Below, one piece after another: positions 44,284-53,049 of a stretch of DNA of 64,000 nt. Under the pieces are notes generated by a model. The model was not told the origin of the DNA and did not search any database. It saw nothing but the letters and a program-made list of their open reading frames with translations. The translations under genes and the position numbers were made by a program. The stretch lies in assembly GCF_017742835.1 (NCBI RefSeq), contig NZ_CP072392.1, positions 4,053,695-4,117,694 on the forward strand. Reading direction: 5' to 3'. Position 1 is the stretch's first letter. Every line of letters begins with the position of its first letter. The DNA comes from Aquabacter sp. L1I39 (GTDB lineage: Bacteria > Pseudomonadota > Alphaproteobacteria > Rhizobiales > Xanthobacteraceae).

Positions 44284-46395
44284 ATGCTGAGCGCCGTGCT
44301 CATGTATCCCTTCGCCTTCTATTATGCGGCGGTGGAATGGATCGCGGCCGTGGTGGCCGTGCTCATCATGATCTCAAGCCTCGATGACCTGTTCATCGAC
44401 GCCTATTACTGGGTGCGGGAGATCGTCCGCGCCCTCACCATCAAGCGCGCGCCCCATTACAAGCCGCTGACGGCGGAAGGGCTGCGGGAGGCGCCGGAAA
44501 AGCCCATCGCCATCATGGTGCCGGCCTGGATGGAGGCCAATGTCATCGCGGTGATGCTCGACACCATGGTGGGCACGCTGGAGTATCGCAACTACCAGAT
44601 CTTCGTCGGCACCTATCCCAACGACGAGGCCACCATCACCGAGGTGGAGCGCATGAAGCGTCGCTTCAAGCAGCTTCAGCGGGTGGAGGTGCCCCATCCC
44701 GGCCCCACCTGCAAGGCGGACTGCCTGAACTGGGTGGTGCAGGCCATCTTCCTCTACGAGCAGCAGCACAACGTGGAGTTCGCTGGCGTGGTGCTGCACG
44801 ACTGCGAGGACGTGATCCACCCGCTGGAATTACACCTCTTCAACTATCTGGTGCATCGCAAGGAGCTGGTGCAGATCCCGGTCATGTCGCTGGAGCGCGA
44901 CTGGTACGAGCTGGTGGCCGGCACCTATATGGACGAGTTCGCCGAGTGGCACGCCAAGGACCTGCCGGTGCGCGAGAGCCTGTCGGGCATGGTGCCCTCG
45001 GCCGGGGTGGGCACCTGCTTCTCCCGCAAGGCGCTCCTTGCGCTGTGCGAGGAGACCAACAACCAGCCCTTCAACACCGACAGCCTGACCGAGGACTATG
45101 ACATCGGCCTGCGCCTGACGCGCCGGAACATGAAGTCCATCTTCGTGCGCTTCCCCGTCCATTACCGGGTGGTGCGCAAGAGCTGGTTCGGCGCCGCCGA
45201 CAAGCCCACGACCATCACCATGCCCTTGTGCGTGCGTGAGTTCTTTCCCGACACCTTCCGCGCCGCCTATCGCCAGAAGGCGCGCTGGACCTTGGGCATC
45301 GCCCTCCAGAGCTGGGTGCAACTGGGCTGGCCGGGCTCCTGGGCGACCAAATACCTCCTGTTCCGCGACCGCAAGTCCATCGTCACCTCGCTGGTCTCCA
45401 TCCTCGCCTATTTCGTGCTGTTGAACTTCCTGGGCTTCTTCATTGCGGCCGAGCTGGGCTTTGGGCGCGAGCGCTTCCCGCCCATGTTCGTCAATAACGA
45501 CTTCATGATCTTCGTCCTGTTCTTCAACTTCATCGCCTTCACGCTGCGGGTGGTGCAGCGCATGTATTTCGTCGGCATCCTCTATGGCTGGCAGCAGGGC
45601 CTGCTCTCTTTGCCGCGCATGGTGATTTCCAATGCCGTGAACTTCATGGCGGCGGCGCGCGCCTGGAAGCTGTTCATCGCCTCGCTCCTGTTCGGCACCC
45701 GCGTCACCTGGGACAAGACCACCCATGCCTTCCCGACCACGGCGCAGCTGGCCAAGCGCCGGGCCCGGCTCGGGGAATTGCTGCGCGCCTGGCAGGTGGT
45801 GGACGAGGCCAAGCTCGATGCGGCGCTGGAGCAGCAGGAACAGACCCAATTGCCGCTGGGGCGCCTGCTGGTGGCGCAAGGCTGGCTCGACGACGACACG
45901 CTGGCCGAGGCCATCGCCGCCCAGGAGGACCTGCCGCGCGTCTTCCTGACGGCGGACAAGATCCAGCGCCACGGGCGCGATGTGCCGCTTGAGTTGTGCG
46001 TGCGCTATCGCTGCGTGCCCATCGGACCGGATGCGGACGGGGCGCCGCGCGTCGCGGTGGGCGGTCCCCTTCGGGGCGAGGCTGTGACGGCGCTGGCGGC
46101 CGCCTTGGGCCAGCCGCCTATTCAGTGCGTGGCCCGGGAGAGCGAGATCGCCGCTGCCTTGCGCCTGCTGACCGGTGCGTCCGAGACCTTCGACGCGCAG
46201 ACCACCCCGCCGCTGCTCGGCGACGTGCTGATCGCCCTCGGCCTCGTGCAGCGCGACGCCTTCGAGGCGGCCATGCTGGACTATCATCCCGAACGCGACG
46301 GGCGCATCGGCGAGCATCTGCTCCATCGGGGCGTCGTCACGCCCGATGCCCTGCGCCAGGGGCTGGAGGCCCAGAGGGCGCGGGCGGCGGCCTGA
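44284..46395 (+). CDS. NfrB-like membrane glycosyltransferase with C-terminal MshEN c-di-GMP-binding repeats
   Basis: A 703-residue protein: membrane helix (about 11-33), GT2-type glycosyltransferase domain (75-330) with the DCEDV metal/donor motif (about 173), TEDYD (about 268) and QKARW (about 330) signatures, then two or three more membrane helices (about 370-430) and a cytoplasmic tail from about 490. That tail has two MshEN-type blocks: RLGELLRAWQVVDEAKL with GRLLVAQGWLDDDTL at 492-535, and a second LGDVLIALGLV unit from about 640. MshEN domains bind cyclic di-GMP, and E. coli NfrB carries one. Start ATG 44284 follows GGGGGGAGGGG. It should polymerise or transfer the surface glycan. Confidence 0.88.
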   Translation: MLSAVLMYPFAFYYAAVEWIAAVVAVLIMISSLDDLFIDAYYWVREIVRALTIKRAPHYKPLTAEGLREAPEKPIAIMVPAWMEANVIAVMLDTMVGTLEYRNYQIFVGTYPNDEATITEVERMKRRFKQLQRVEVPHPGPTCKADCLNWVVQAIFLYEQQHNVEFAGVVLHDCEDVIHPLELHLFNYLVHRKELVQIPVMSLERDWYELVAGTYMDEFAEWHAKDLPVRESLSGMVPSAGVGTCFSRKALLALCEETNNQPFNTDSLTEDYDIGLRLTRRNMKSIFVRFPVHYRVVRKSWFGAADKPTTITMPLCVREFFPDTFRAAYRQKARWTLGIALQSWVQLGWPGSWATKYLLFRDRKSIVTSLVSILAYFVLLNFLGFFIAAELGFGRERFPPMFVNNDFMIFVLFFNFIAFTLRVVQRMYFVGILYGWQQGLLSLPRMVISNAVNFMAAARAWKLFIASLLFGTRVTWDKTTHAFPTTAQLAKRRARLGELLRAWQVVDEAKLDAALEQQEQTQLPLGRLLVAQGWLDDDTLAEAIAAQEDLPRVFLTADKIQRHGRDVPLELCVRYRCVPIGPDADGAPRVAVGGPLRGEAVTALAAALGQPPIQCVARESEIAAALRLLTGASETFDAQTTPPLLGDVLIALGLVQRDAFEAAMLDYHPERDGRIGEHLLHRGVVTPDALRQGLEAQRARAAA

Positions 46396-46417
46396 CCGCC
46401 GGCGCCCCGGTTTTCCC

Positions 46418-47185
46418 TCAGCCCGCCTTGAAAGACTGGGCCAGTGCCTCGGAATGGCGCACCAGAAGGCCGCTGTCGGAGCCCACTGCCGTGAACACGC
46501 AGCCGGCCGCCATGTAGCGGCGGGCGAGCGTCGCGTCGGGGGTCAGGATGCCCGCCCGGTTGCCGGCCTTGGTGATGCGACCGATGGCGCCCTCGATGAG
46601 GGTCACCACCGCCTCTTCCCCCTGCCGGCCCAGATAGCCGATGGAGGCGGACAGGTCCCCGGGGCCGATGAAGACCCCGTCCACGCCTTCCACCGCGCAG
46701 ATCTCTTCCAGATTATCGAGGGCGGTCTGGGTCTCCACCTGCACCAGCACGCACAATTCCTGCTCGCACTTGGAATAATAGTCCTTCACCCGGCCAAAGC
46801 GCGAGGAGCGCGCGGCCGAGGCAAAGCCCCGGATGCCCTTGGGCGGGTAGCGCGTGGCGGCCACCGCCGCGCGGGCCTCCTCCGCATTCTGCACCATGGG
46901 GATGAGGAAGGTCTGCACGCCCGCATCCAGATAGCGCTTGATCACCACCGCATCGTTCCAGGGAATGCGCACGATGGGATGGGCCGTGCCGCCATTCACC
47001 GCCTGGAGCTGGCTGTAGACATTGGCCAGCTCGTTGGGGGTGTGCTCGGTGTCGATGAGCAGCCAGTCGAAGCCGGAATTGGCGAGGATCTCGGCGGTGA
47101 AGTTGGACGGAATGGAGCACCACAGCCCGATCTGCTGGCGGCGGGCATGGATGGCGGCCTTGAAGGTATTGACGGGCAATTCCAC
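46418..47185 (-). CDS. HpcH/HpaI-family aldolase
   Basis: A 255-residue class II aldolase-like enzyme. Visible family motifs are GLWCSIPSN, WLLIDTEHTPNEL, RIPWND, LIPMVQNAEEARAAVAATRYPPKGIRG, the metal-binding glutamate in VLVQVETQTALDN and aspartate in GPGDLSASIG. It probably cleaves a 2-keto-3-deoxy sugar acid. The next gene upstream on the same strand is an arabonate-type dehydratase, so a plausible reaction is 2-keto-3-deoxy-arabonate to pyruvate and glycolaldehyde. Substrate specificity is inferred only from context. Confidence 0.85.
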   Translation of the reverse strand: MELPVNTFKAAIHARRQQIGLWCSIPSNFTAEILANSGFDWLLIDTEHTPNELANVYSQLQAVNGGTAHPIVRIPWNDAVVIKRYLDAGVQTFLIPMVQNAEEARAAVAATRYPPKGIRGFASAARSSRFGRVKDYYSKCEQELCVLVQVETQTALDNLEEICAVEGVDGVFIGPGDLSASIGYLGRQGEEAVVTLIEGAIGRITKAGNRAGILTPDATLARRYMAAGCVFTAVGSDSGLLVRHSEALAQSFKAG

Positions 47186-47209
47186 GTTTCACTCCCGGTG
47201 AATGGTCGG

Positions 47210-48949
47210 TCAGAAGATGTCCGGTTCGCCCGCGGGGGCGCCGAAGCTGGTTTCCAGGAAGTCGAAGTCGCACCCTTCATGCGCCTGCTTGATGTGGCGG
47301 GAGAACATCCAGCCATAGCCGCGCTCATAGCGCGGCGGCGGCGGGGAGAGGGCGGCCCGGCGGCGCTCCAGCTCGGCCTCGTCCACCTGAAGGTGGATGC
47401 TGCGGGCCGCCACGTCCACCGCGATGATATCGCCCGTTTGGACCAAGGCCAGCGGCCCGCCCAGATAGGATTCGGGCGAGACATGGAGCACGCAGGCGCC
47501 ATAGGAGGTGCCACTCATGCGGGCGTCCGAGATGCGCATCATGTCCCGCACGCCCTGCTTCACCAGCTTCTTCGGCAGCGGCAGCATGCCCCATTCCGGC
47601 ATGCCCGGCCCGCCCAGCGGCCCCGCATTGCGCAACACCAGCACATGGTCGGGCGTGACGTCCAGGTTTTCGTCGTCGATGGCCGCCTTCATGGCGGGAT
47701 AGTCGTCGAAGACCAAGGCGGGGCCGGCATGCTTCAGGAGGCGCGGCTCGCAGCAGCCCGGCTTGATGACGCAGCCCTCGGGCGCCAGATTCCCCTTCAG
47801 AACCGCAAGGGCGCTCTGGTCGGTGGCGGGGCGGTCGGGCGTGCGGATGACATCGTCATTATAGACCTCGGCCCCGGCAATATTCTCGCCCACGGTGCGG
47901 CCGGAGACGGTGAGGGCGTCAAGGTGCAGGTGGCCGCCGATGCGGTTCATCAGCGCCGTGAGGCCGCCCGCATAGAAGAAATCCTCCATGAGGTAGGTGT
48001 CGCCGGTGGGCCGCACATTGGCCAAGGTGGGGACCTTGCGGCTCGCCGCCTCGAAATCATCGAGGGTCACCGGGCAGCCGGCGCGGCGGGACATGGCCAG
48101 CACATGGATGATGGCATTGGTGGAGCAGCCCATGGCCATGGCCACCGCGATGGCATTCTCGAAGCTGTCGCGGGTGAGGATGTCGGCGGGTTTGAGATCC
48201 TCCCAGACCATGTCGATGATGCGCCGGCCCGCTTCCGCCGCCATGCGCATGTGCCCCGCATCCGCCGCCGGAATGGAGGAGGCGCCGGGCATGGTGAAGC
48301 CGATGGCCTCGGCAATGGCCGTCATGGTGGAGGCCGTGCCCATGGTCATGCAATGGCCGTAGGAGCGGGCGATGCCGCCCTCAATGTCTTTCCAGTCCTG
48401 GTCGGTGATGTTGCCGGCGCGGCGTTCGTCCCAGAACTTCCAGGCATCCGAGCCCGAGCCCAGCACCTTGCCCTTCCAATTGCCCCGCAGCATGGGCCCG
48501 GCGGGCACGAAAATGGCGGGCAGGCCGGCGCTGATGGCGCCCATGATGAGGGCGGGGGTGGTCTTGTCGCAGCCGCCCATGAGCACCACGCCATCCACCG
48601 GATGGGAGCGGATCAGCTCCTCCGTCTCCATGGCGAGGAAGTTGCGGTAGAGCATGGTGGTAGGCTTGACGAAATTCTCGGCCAGCGAGAGCGCCGGCAG
48701 CTCGATGGGAAAGCCGCCCGCCTGCAGCACCCCCTTCTTCACGTCCTCCACCCGCTCCTTGAAATGGGCGTGGCAGGGATTGATGCCCGACCAGGTGTTG
48801 ACGATCGCAATGGCGGGCCGGCCGACGAAATCGGAATGGGCATAGCCCATCTGGAGAATGCGGGAACGGTGGCCGAAGCCGCGCAAATCGTCGGCGGAGA
48901 ACCAGCGCGCGCTGCGCAGGGTCTGCGGTGTCTTCTTATGCTCTGGCAT
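47210..48949 (-). CDS. IlvD/Edd-family dehydratase, L-arabonate-dehydratase-like
   Basis: A 579-residue iron-sulfur dehydratase. Cluster and active-site features are visible: NPCHAHF, GGCDKTTPALIMGA, YGHCMTMGTAST, then GCSTNAIIHVLAMS and ISDARMSGTSYGACVLHVSPE. The N-terminal GFGHRSRILQMGY and the length fit the L-arabonate / sugar-acid clade better than IlvD or Edd. It would convert an aldonate to a 2-keto-3-deoxy acid. It starts at ATG 48949 and is followed by the aldolase gene, so the two make a non-phosphorylative route. The exact sugar acid is not known. Confidence 0.85.
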   Translation of the reverse strand: MPEHKKTPQTLRSARWFSADDLRGFGHRSRILQMGYAHSDFVGRPAIAIVNTWSGINPCHAHFKERVEDVKKGVLQAGGFPIELPALSLAENFVKPTTMLYRNFLAMETEELIRSHPVDGVVLMGGCDKTTPALIMGAISAGLPAIFVPAGPMLRGNWKGKVLGSGSDAWKFWDERRAGNITDQDWKDIEGGIARSYGHCMTMGTASTMTAIAEAIGFTMPGASSIPAADAGHMRMAAEAGRRIIDMVWEDLKPADILTRDSFENAIAVAMAMGCSTNAIIHVLAMSRRAGCPVTLDDFEAASRKVPTLANVRPTGDTYLMEDFFYAGGLTALMNRIGGHLHLDALTVSGRTVGENIAGAEVYNDDVIRTPDRPATDQSALAVLKGNLAPEGCVIKPGCCEPRLLKHAGPALVFDDYPAMKAAIDDENLDVTPDHVLVLRNAGPLGGPGMPEWGMLPLPKKLVKQGVRDMMRISDARMSGTSYGACVLHVSPESYLGGPLALVQTGDIIAVDVAARSIHLQVDEAELERRRAALSPPPPRYERGYGWMFSRHIKQAHEGCDFDFLETSFGAPAGEPDIF

Positions 48950-48975
48950 GACGGGACCTGAGGGAGGGGAGACGC

Positions 48976-49006
48976 CCCCGCCCGGGCCTTGGGGACCCGG
49001 GCGGGG
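48976..49006 (-). other. GC-rich stem-loop between the Bug protein and dehydratase genes
   Basis: CCCCGCCCGGG (48976-48986) pairs with CCCGGGCGGGG (48996-49006). On the minus strand no T run follows, so this may modulate mRNA levels between the binding protein and the catabolic enzymes rather than terminate strictly. Confidence 0.45.
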
Positions 49007-49042
49007 AAAGAATGGCAGAGGCTGATTCCTGCGGGGGCCGGT

Positions 49043-50029
49043 TCACTGCGTGGGGCTGATCTTGCCCTCGTCGATCACGCCTTTCCACATGGCCTGCTCT
49101 TTGGCCTGAAAGGCCTCGAACTCGGCGGGCGTGCTGTTGACCACCTGGAAGCCGATATCGTTGAACTTACGGATCACGTCCGGGTCCGTGAGGGCGGCCT
49201 TGAACGCGGCGACGAGCTTGGCCTTCACATCCGCCGGCAGGCCCTTGGGGCCGGCGGCTGCCTGCCAGGAATAGACCTCGAGCCCGGGCACGCCGGCCTG
49301 CGCCATGGTGGGGGTGTCGGGGAAGAGCGAGGTGCGCTCTGCCGCGGTGACTGCGAGGATCTTCAGCTTGCCGCCCTTCACCTGGCTCGCCACGGAGCCC
49401 AGATTCTGGAACGAAACGTCCGCATGGCCGCCGATCAGGTCGGAAATGGCCGGGCCGCCGCCTTTGTAGGGCACGTGCAGGCCCTGCGTCTTGGTCTTCT
49501 GCCAGAACAGGGCGGCGGTGAGGTGGTCGGAGGAGCCGATGCCGGAGGAGGCGAACGTCACCTTGCCGGGATTGGCCTTCATGTAGGCGATCAGCTCGGC
49601 CACCGTATTGGCCGGGAAGTTGGGGTTCGCCACCAGCACGTTGGGGGTGCGCACAGCAACCGTCAGGAGGTCAAACTCCTTCTGCGGGCTGTAGGAAAGG
49701 TTGGGCATCAGCGCCGGATTGATGGCGAAGACGCCGATGGAGCCCACCAGCAGCGTGTAGCCGTCGGCCGGGGACTTGGCCACATGGCTCGCCCCATTGG
49801 CGCCGTTGGCCCCGGCCCGGTTGTCGATCACCACGGGCTGGCCGAGGGTCTCGCTCATCTTGGGCTGCATGAAGCGCGCCGTGCTGTCGGACGCGCCCCC
49901 AGCCGGAAAGGGCACGACCACGGTGACCGGCCGGTCTGGATAGCCGGCGGCCAGAGCGGGCGCGGTCAGGCACGGCGAAGCGAGCGCGGCGCCCACGAGG
50001 GCCGCGCATAAGAGCTTGAACGGTGGCAT
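49043..50029 (-). CDS. Bug/TctC-family tripartite tricarboxylate transporter binding protein
   Basis: A 328-residue periplasmic protein with signal peptide (residues 1-27, ending ALA-AGYP) and the Bug-family pattern YPDRPVTVVVPFPAGGASDSTARF, then NRAGANGANGASHVAKSPADGYTLL and YKGGGPAISDLIGGHADV. Bug proteins bind small carboxylates and usually work with membrane subunits TctA and TctB, which are absent here. It is the first gene of the minus-strand group with the dehydratase and aldolase and is divergent from a GntR-type regulator. The likely ligand is the sugar acid that the enzymes degrade. Confidence 0.9.
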   Translation of the reverse strand: MPPFKLLCAALVGAALASPCLTAPALAAGYPDRPVTVVVPFPAGGASDSTARFMQPKMSETLGQPVVIDNRAGANGANGASHVAKSPADGYTLLVGSIGVFAINPALMPNLSYSPQKEFDLLTVAVRTPNVLVANPNFPANTVAELIAYMKANPGKVTFASSGIGSSDHLTAALFWQKTKTQGLHVPYKGGGPAISDLIGGHADVSFQNLGSVASQVKGGKLKILAVTAAERTSLFPDTPTMAQAGVPGLEVYSWQAAAGPKGLPADVKAKLVAAFKAALTDPDVIRKFNDIGFQVVNSTPAEFEAFQAKEQAMWKGVIDEGKISPTQ

Positions 50030-50117
50030 TGGGGGACTCCCCTGGCGTTTCCCTGGACGCCCTGTGTTCAGGGCGCTTTGCGGCCCGTCTGAGGCGGGTC
50101 TGGCACAATCAAAAACA

Positions 50118-50129
50118 CTAATGCATTAG
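50118..50129. promoter_or_regulatory. Perfect 12-base palindrome in the divergent promoter region
   Basis: CTAATGCATTAG lies between the Bug-protein gene and the GntR-type regulator gene and is self-complementary over its full length. Its position suggests an operator for the regulator; this is inference. Confidence 0.4.
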
Positions 50130-50164
50130 CGCGTCAAGCGTGCAATCGTGCTATCAAAATCCCC

Positions 50165-50887
50165 ATGAACCGCATGCTGGATCTCCAGACCCTGCCCCCC
50201 AATCTGCCGCGCCCCGCCCGTGACCGCTCGCGGCAGGCGGCGCCGCAGGTGTTCGACTATCTGCGCGAGAAGATCGTCTCCCTGGTGCTGCCGCCCGGCA
50301 CCGTCCTGCCCCGCGCCGCGCTCCAGGACCTGTTCGGCGTCTCCTCCACCCCCGTGCGCGACGCCCTCATGCGGCTGGAGGAAGAAGGACTGGTGGATGT
50401 CTTCCCCCAGCATGCCACGCGCGTGAGCCCCATCGACCTCTCCCAGGCCCGGCGCGCCCAATTCCTGCGCCGCTCCATTGAGCAGGAGGCGGTGCGCCTT
50501 CTGTGCGAACAGGAGAGGCGGGCCGAGGCCGTGGCCGCCCTGCGCGCCGTCCTCGCCCGCCAATCCGCCTTCTTGGAGGTGGGGGACCTGGAGGCGTTCG
50601 ACGGCGAGGACCGGGCCTTCCATGCCACCTTGTGCGAGGCGGCCGGCGCGGCCGAGCTCTGGGCCCTGGTGCGTCGCTGGAGCGGGCATATCGACCGGCT
50701 GCGACGGCTCAACCTGCCCATTGCCGGCAAGGCGCCGCAGATCGTCCGCGACCACACCGCCATCGCCGACGCCGTCGCCCAGGGCGACGCCCCCGCCGCC
50801 CAGGCCGCCGTCCGCGACCACCTCTCCCGCTCGCTCGCCTCCGCCGAGGGCATGCGGCGGAGCCATCCGGATTATTTCAGGGATTGA
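50165..50887 (+). CDS. GntR-family (FCD/FadR-type) transcriptional regulator
   Basis: A 240-residue regulator with an N-terminal winged HTH (residues 25-90: VFDYLREKIVSLVLPPGTVLPR, then FGVSSTPVRDALMRLEEEGLV) and a C-terminal FCD effector domain (about 98-225: RRSIEQEAVRLLCEQ, DRAFHATLCEAAGA, DHTAIADAVAQGD). It is divergent from the Bug-type gene, so control of the sugar-acid operon is probable. The effector is unknown but sugar acids are common for this group. Start ATG 50165. Confidence 0.9.
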   Translation: MNRMLDLQTLPPNLPRPARDRSRQAAPQVFDYLREKIVSLVLPPGTVLPRAALQDLFGVSSTPVRDALMRLEEEGLVDVFPQHATRVSPIDLSQARRAQFLRRSIEQEAVRLLCEQERRAEAVAALRAVLARQSAFLEVGDLEAFDGEDRAFHATLCEAAGAAELWALVRRWSGHIDRLRRLNLPIAGKAPQIVRDHTAIADAVAQGDAPAAQAAVRDHLSRSLASAEGMRRSHPDYFRD

Positions 50888-50975
50888 GGGGGGAGGCCGA
50901 ACTCACCCCCCTCTTGCCGGATGGCGCCTGCTCCTGCACCTTCCGGCCCACAGAACAAGCCGTCGAGGAACCGCC

Positions 50976-52160
50976 ATGCTCACCACCGTCGCCGCCTTTG
51001 ATCGCATCGGCGAGGAGAATGCCTTTGCCGTTCTTGCCCGCGCCACGGTGCTGGCGGGGCAGGGGAAGGACATCATCAATCTGGGCATCGGCCAGCCGGA
51101 TTTCCGCACGCCCGAGCATATCGTCGAAGCGGCGGTCAAAGCGCTCCAGGACGGGCAGCACGGCTATACGCCCTCGGTGGGCATCCTGCCTCTGCGCGAG
51201 GCGGTGGCGCGTGATCTGAACCGCCGCTATGGCGTGGAGGTGGATCCGGGCCTCGTCATGATCGTGCCCGGCGGCAAGGTCACCATGTATGCGGCCATCC
51301 GCCTGTTCGGTGAGCCCGGCGCGGAGATCCTCTATCCCGATCCCGGCTTCCCCATCTACCGCTCCATGATCGAGCATACGGGCGCCACCCCGGTGGCGGT
51401 GCCGATCCGTGAGGAGAACGGCTTTGCCTTCTCGGCGGAGGAGACCTTGGCGCTCATTACCCCGGCGACGCGGCTCCTCATCATCAACTCGCCCGCCAAC
51501 CCGACCGGCGGCGTTACCCCCAAGGCAGAGATCGACAAATTGGTGAAGGGGCTCGCCGCCCATCCACACGTCGCCATCATGTCGGACGAGATCTACGACC
51601 ATTTCGTCTTCGACGGCGAGCAGCACCAGACGCTTCTGGCCTATCCCGAGATCCGCGACCGGCTGATCCTGCTGAACGGCTGGTCCAAGACCTATGCCAT
51701 GACCGGCTGGCGCCTCGGCTATTCCATCTGGCCGCAGGCGCTCTATGACCAGGTGCGCAAGCTCTCGGTGAATGCCTGGTCATGCGTGAACGCGGCCACC
51801 CAATATGCCGGCATCGCGGCCCTTGAAGGCCCCCAGCAGCCGGTGGCGGACATGGTGTCTGAGTTCAATGCCCGCCGCCGCATCGTGGTGGATGGGCTGA
51901 ATGCCTTGCCGGGCGTGTCCTGCGCTACGCCGAAGGGCGCCTTCTATGCCTTCCCCAACGTATCGGGCACCGGCTGGCGCTCGGCCAAGGCGCTGGCCTC
52001 CGCGCTTCTGGAGGAGGCGGGCGTCGCGGTGATCGGCGGGCCGGACTTCGGCATCCATGGCGAGGGCTATATCCGCCTGTCCTATGCCAATTCGGCGGAC
52101 AATATCCGCATCGCCCTCGACCGCATGGGCGCCTTCCTCGCCCGCCGCGACGCGGCCTGA
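50976..52160 (+). CDS. PLP-dependent class I aminotransferase
   Basis: A 394-residue fold-type I aminotransferase. Signatures include LGIGQPDFRTP, the substrate-binding NSPANPTGGV, SDEIYDHFVF, and the PLP-lysine segment NGWSKTYAMTGWRLGY. It should transfer amino groups between amino acids and oxo acids; the substrate cannot be read. The start ATG 50976 follows GAGGAA. It is downstream of the GntR gene by 88 bases and immediately upstream of the LprI-like protein, but no functional link is obvious. Confidence 0.92.
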   Translation: MLTTVAAFDRIGEENAFAVLARATVLAGQGKDIINLGIGQPDFRTPEHIVEAAVKALQDGQHGYTPSVGILPLREAVARDLNRRYGVEVDPGLVMIVPGGKVTMYAAIRLFGEPGAEILYPDPGFPIYRSMIEHTGATPVAVPIREENGFAFSAEETLALITPATRLLIINSPANPTGGVTPKAEIDKLVKGLAAHPHVAIMSDEIYDHFVFDGEQHQTLLAYPEIRDRLILLNGWSKTYAMTGWRLGYSIWPQALYDQVRKLSVNAWSCVNAATQYAGIAALEGPQQPVADMVSEFNARRRIVVDGLNALPGVSCATPKGAFYAFPNVSGTGWRSAKALASALLEEAGVAVIGGPDFGIHGEGYIRLSYANSADNIRIALDRMGAFLARRDAA

Positions 52161-52167
52161 CGGGCGG

Positions 52168-52902
52168 ATGGCGGCGGCGCGCCGGGAACGGGGAGGGGGC
52201 TGGAGGCGCGCCGGGCTCGGGCTGGCGGTGGGTCTCGCTGTGGGCGCCGGCCTAGTCCTGTTCGCGCAGGCGCGGCTCGCCCCGCTTGTGGTGACCTGGG
52301 TGAATGAGGTCCTTGGGGATCAAGCTCCCGCCGGTGGTCCCTCGCATCCGACCGGGCCGACGCCGGCGCAGGTGCTGACCCATCACTTGACCCCCCTGCC
52401 GGCGCGGGATCGCGCCTCCGAGCGTCCGCAGGAGGCCTCCGGCCCTGCCGCCGCCTGGCCGCTGGGAGAGCGCTGCCCGCGCGACACGCTGTTCCCGCGC
52501 GAGTTCAACCGCTGCCTCTTCGATGCGGTGCGCCTCAGCGACACCGTGCTGAATGCCGCGCTCGACACGGCCATCGAGGTGATCGAGGCGCGCGTCGATC
52601 TCATGCCCACCCAGCGCGCCCGCTGGAAGGGGCAGTTGCAGGAGACCCATTCGCGCTTCCTCCTGTTCCGCAACATGGATTGTCAGTCGGTCGCCCCCTT
52701 TGAGGGTGGCCGGGCCATCGGCAATTTCGAGCAGCGTTCGCTGTGCCTCATCGTGACCAATGAGCGGCGGGCGCAGGATTTGCGGCTGCGCTATGGCGAG
52801 GTGCCGCCCATCCCGACGGCGCCGGTGGCGGTGGCGCCGGTGGTGAATGTGGGCCTGCGCCCTGCCACCTGGCTCCAAGGCACCGCACCTCCGGTGGATT
52901 GA
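52168..52902 (+). CDS. LprI-like (DUF1311) membrane-anchored protein
   Basis: A 244-residue protein with an N-terminal membrane segment (about residues 14-34) acting as anchor or signal, a proline-rich linker and an LprI-type domain at about 105-220. The cysteine pattern fits: CPRDTLFPREFNRCLFDAV, then RFLLFRNMDCQSV and RSLCLIVTNERRAQDL. LprI homologues can inhibit lysozyme in mycobacteria, but most members have no known function. The start ATG 52168 follows GGGCGG and lies 5 bases after the aminotransferase stop. Confidence 0.75.
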   Translation: MAAARRERGGGWRRAGLGLAVGLAVGAGLVLFAQARLAPLVVTWVNEVLGDQAPAGGPSHPTGPTPAQVLTHHLTPLPARDRASERPQEASGPAAAWPLGERCPRDTLFPREFNRCLFDAVRLSDTVLNAALDTAIEVIEARVDLMPTQRARWKGQLQETHSRFLLFRNMDCQSVAPFEGGRAIGNFEQRSLCLIVTNERRAQDLRLRYGEVPPIPTAPVAVAPVVNVGLRPATWLQGTAPPVD

Positions 52903-53049
52903 GGCTATCCGCCATTTGAAACGGTTAAGTTTCGCCCCTTAAGGGCTTGCGCCATGCGCCCGCTTGGCCAAAGGTGCGCCTCCAGATGGGGCCGGCCACG
53001 CCGGCCGATGCACGAAAAGGGCGCCCTGTGGCGGCCCTGGGGAGAGAGA

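Noticed and set aside
46346..48961. 871-codon plus-strand frame opposite the aldolase and dehydratase genes
   Set aside because: It runs across two genes and their spacer on the other strand and contains histidine/glycine-rich nonsense composition.
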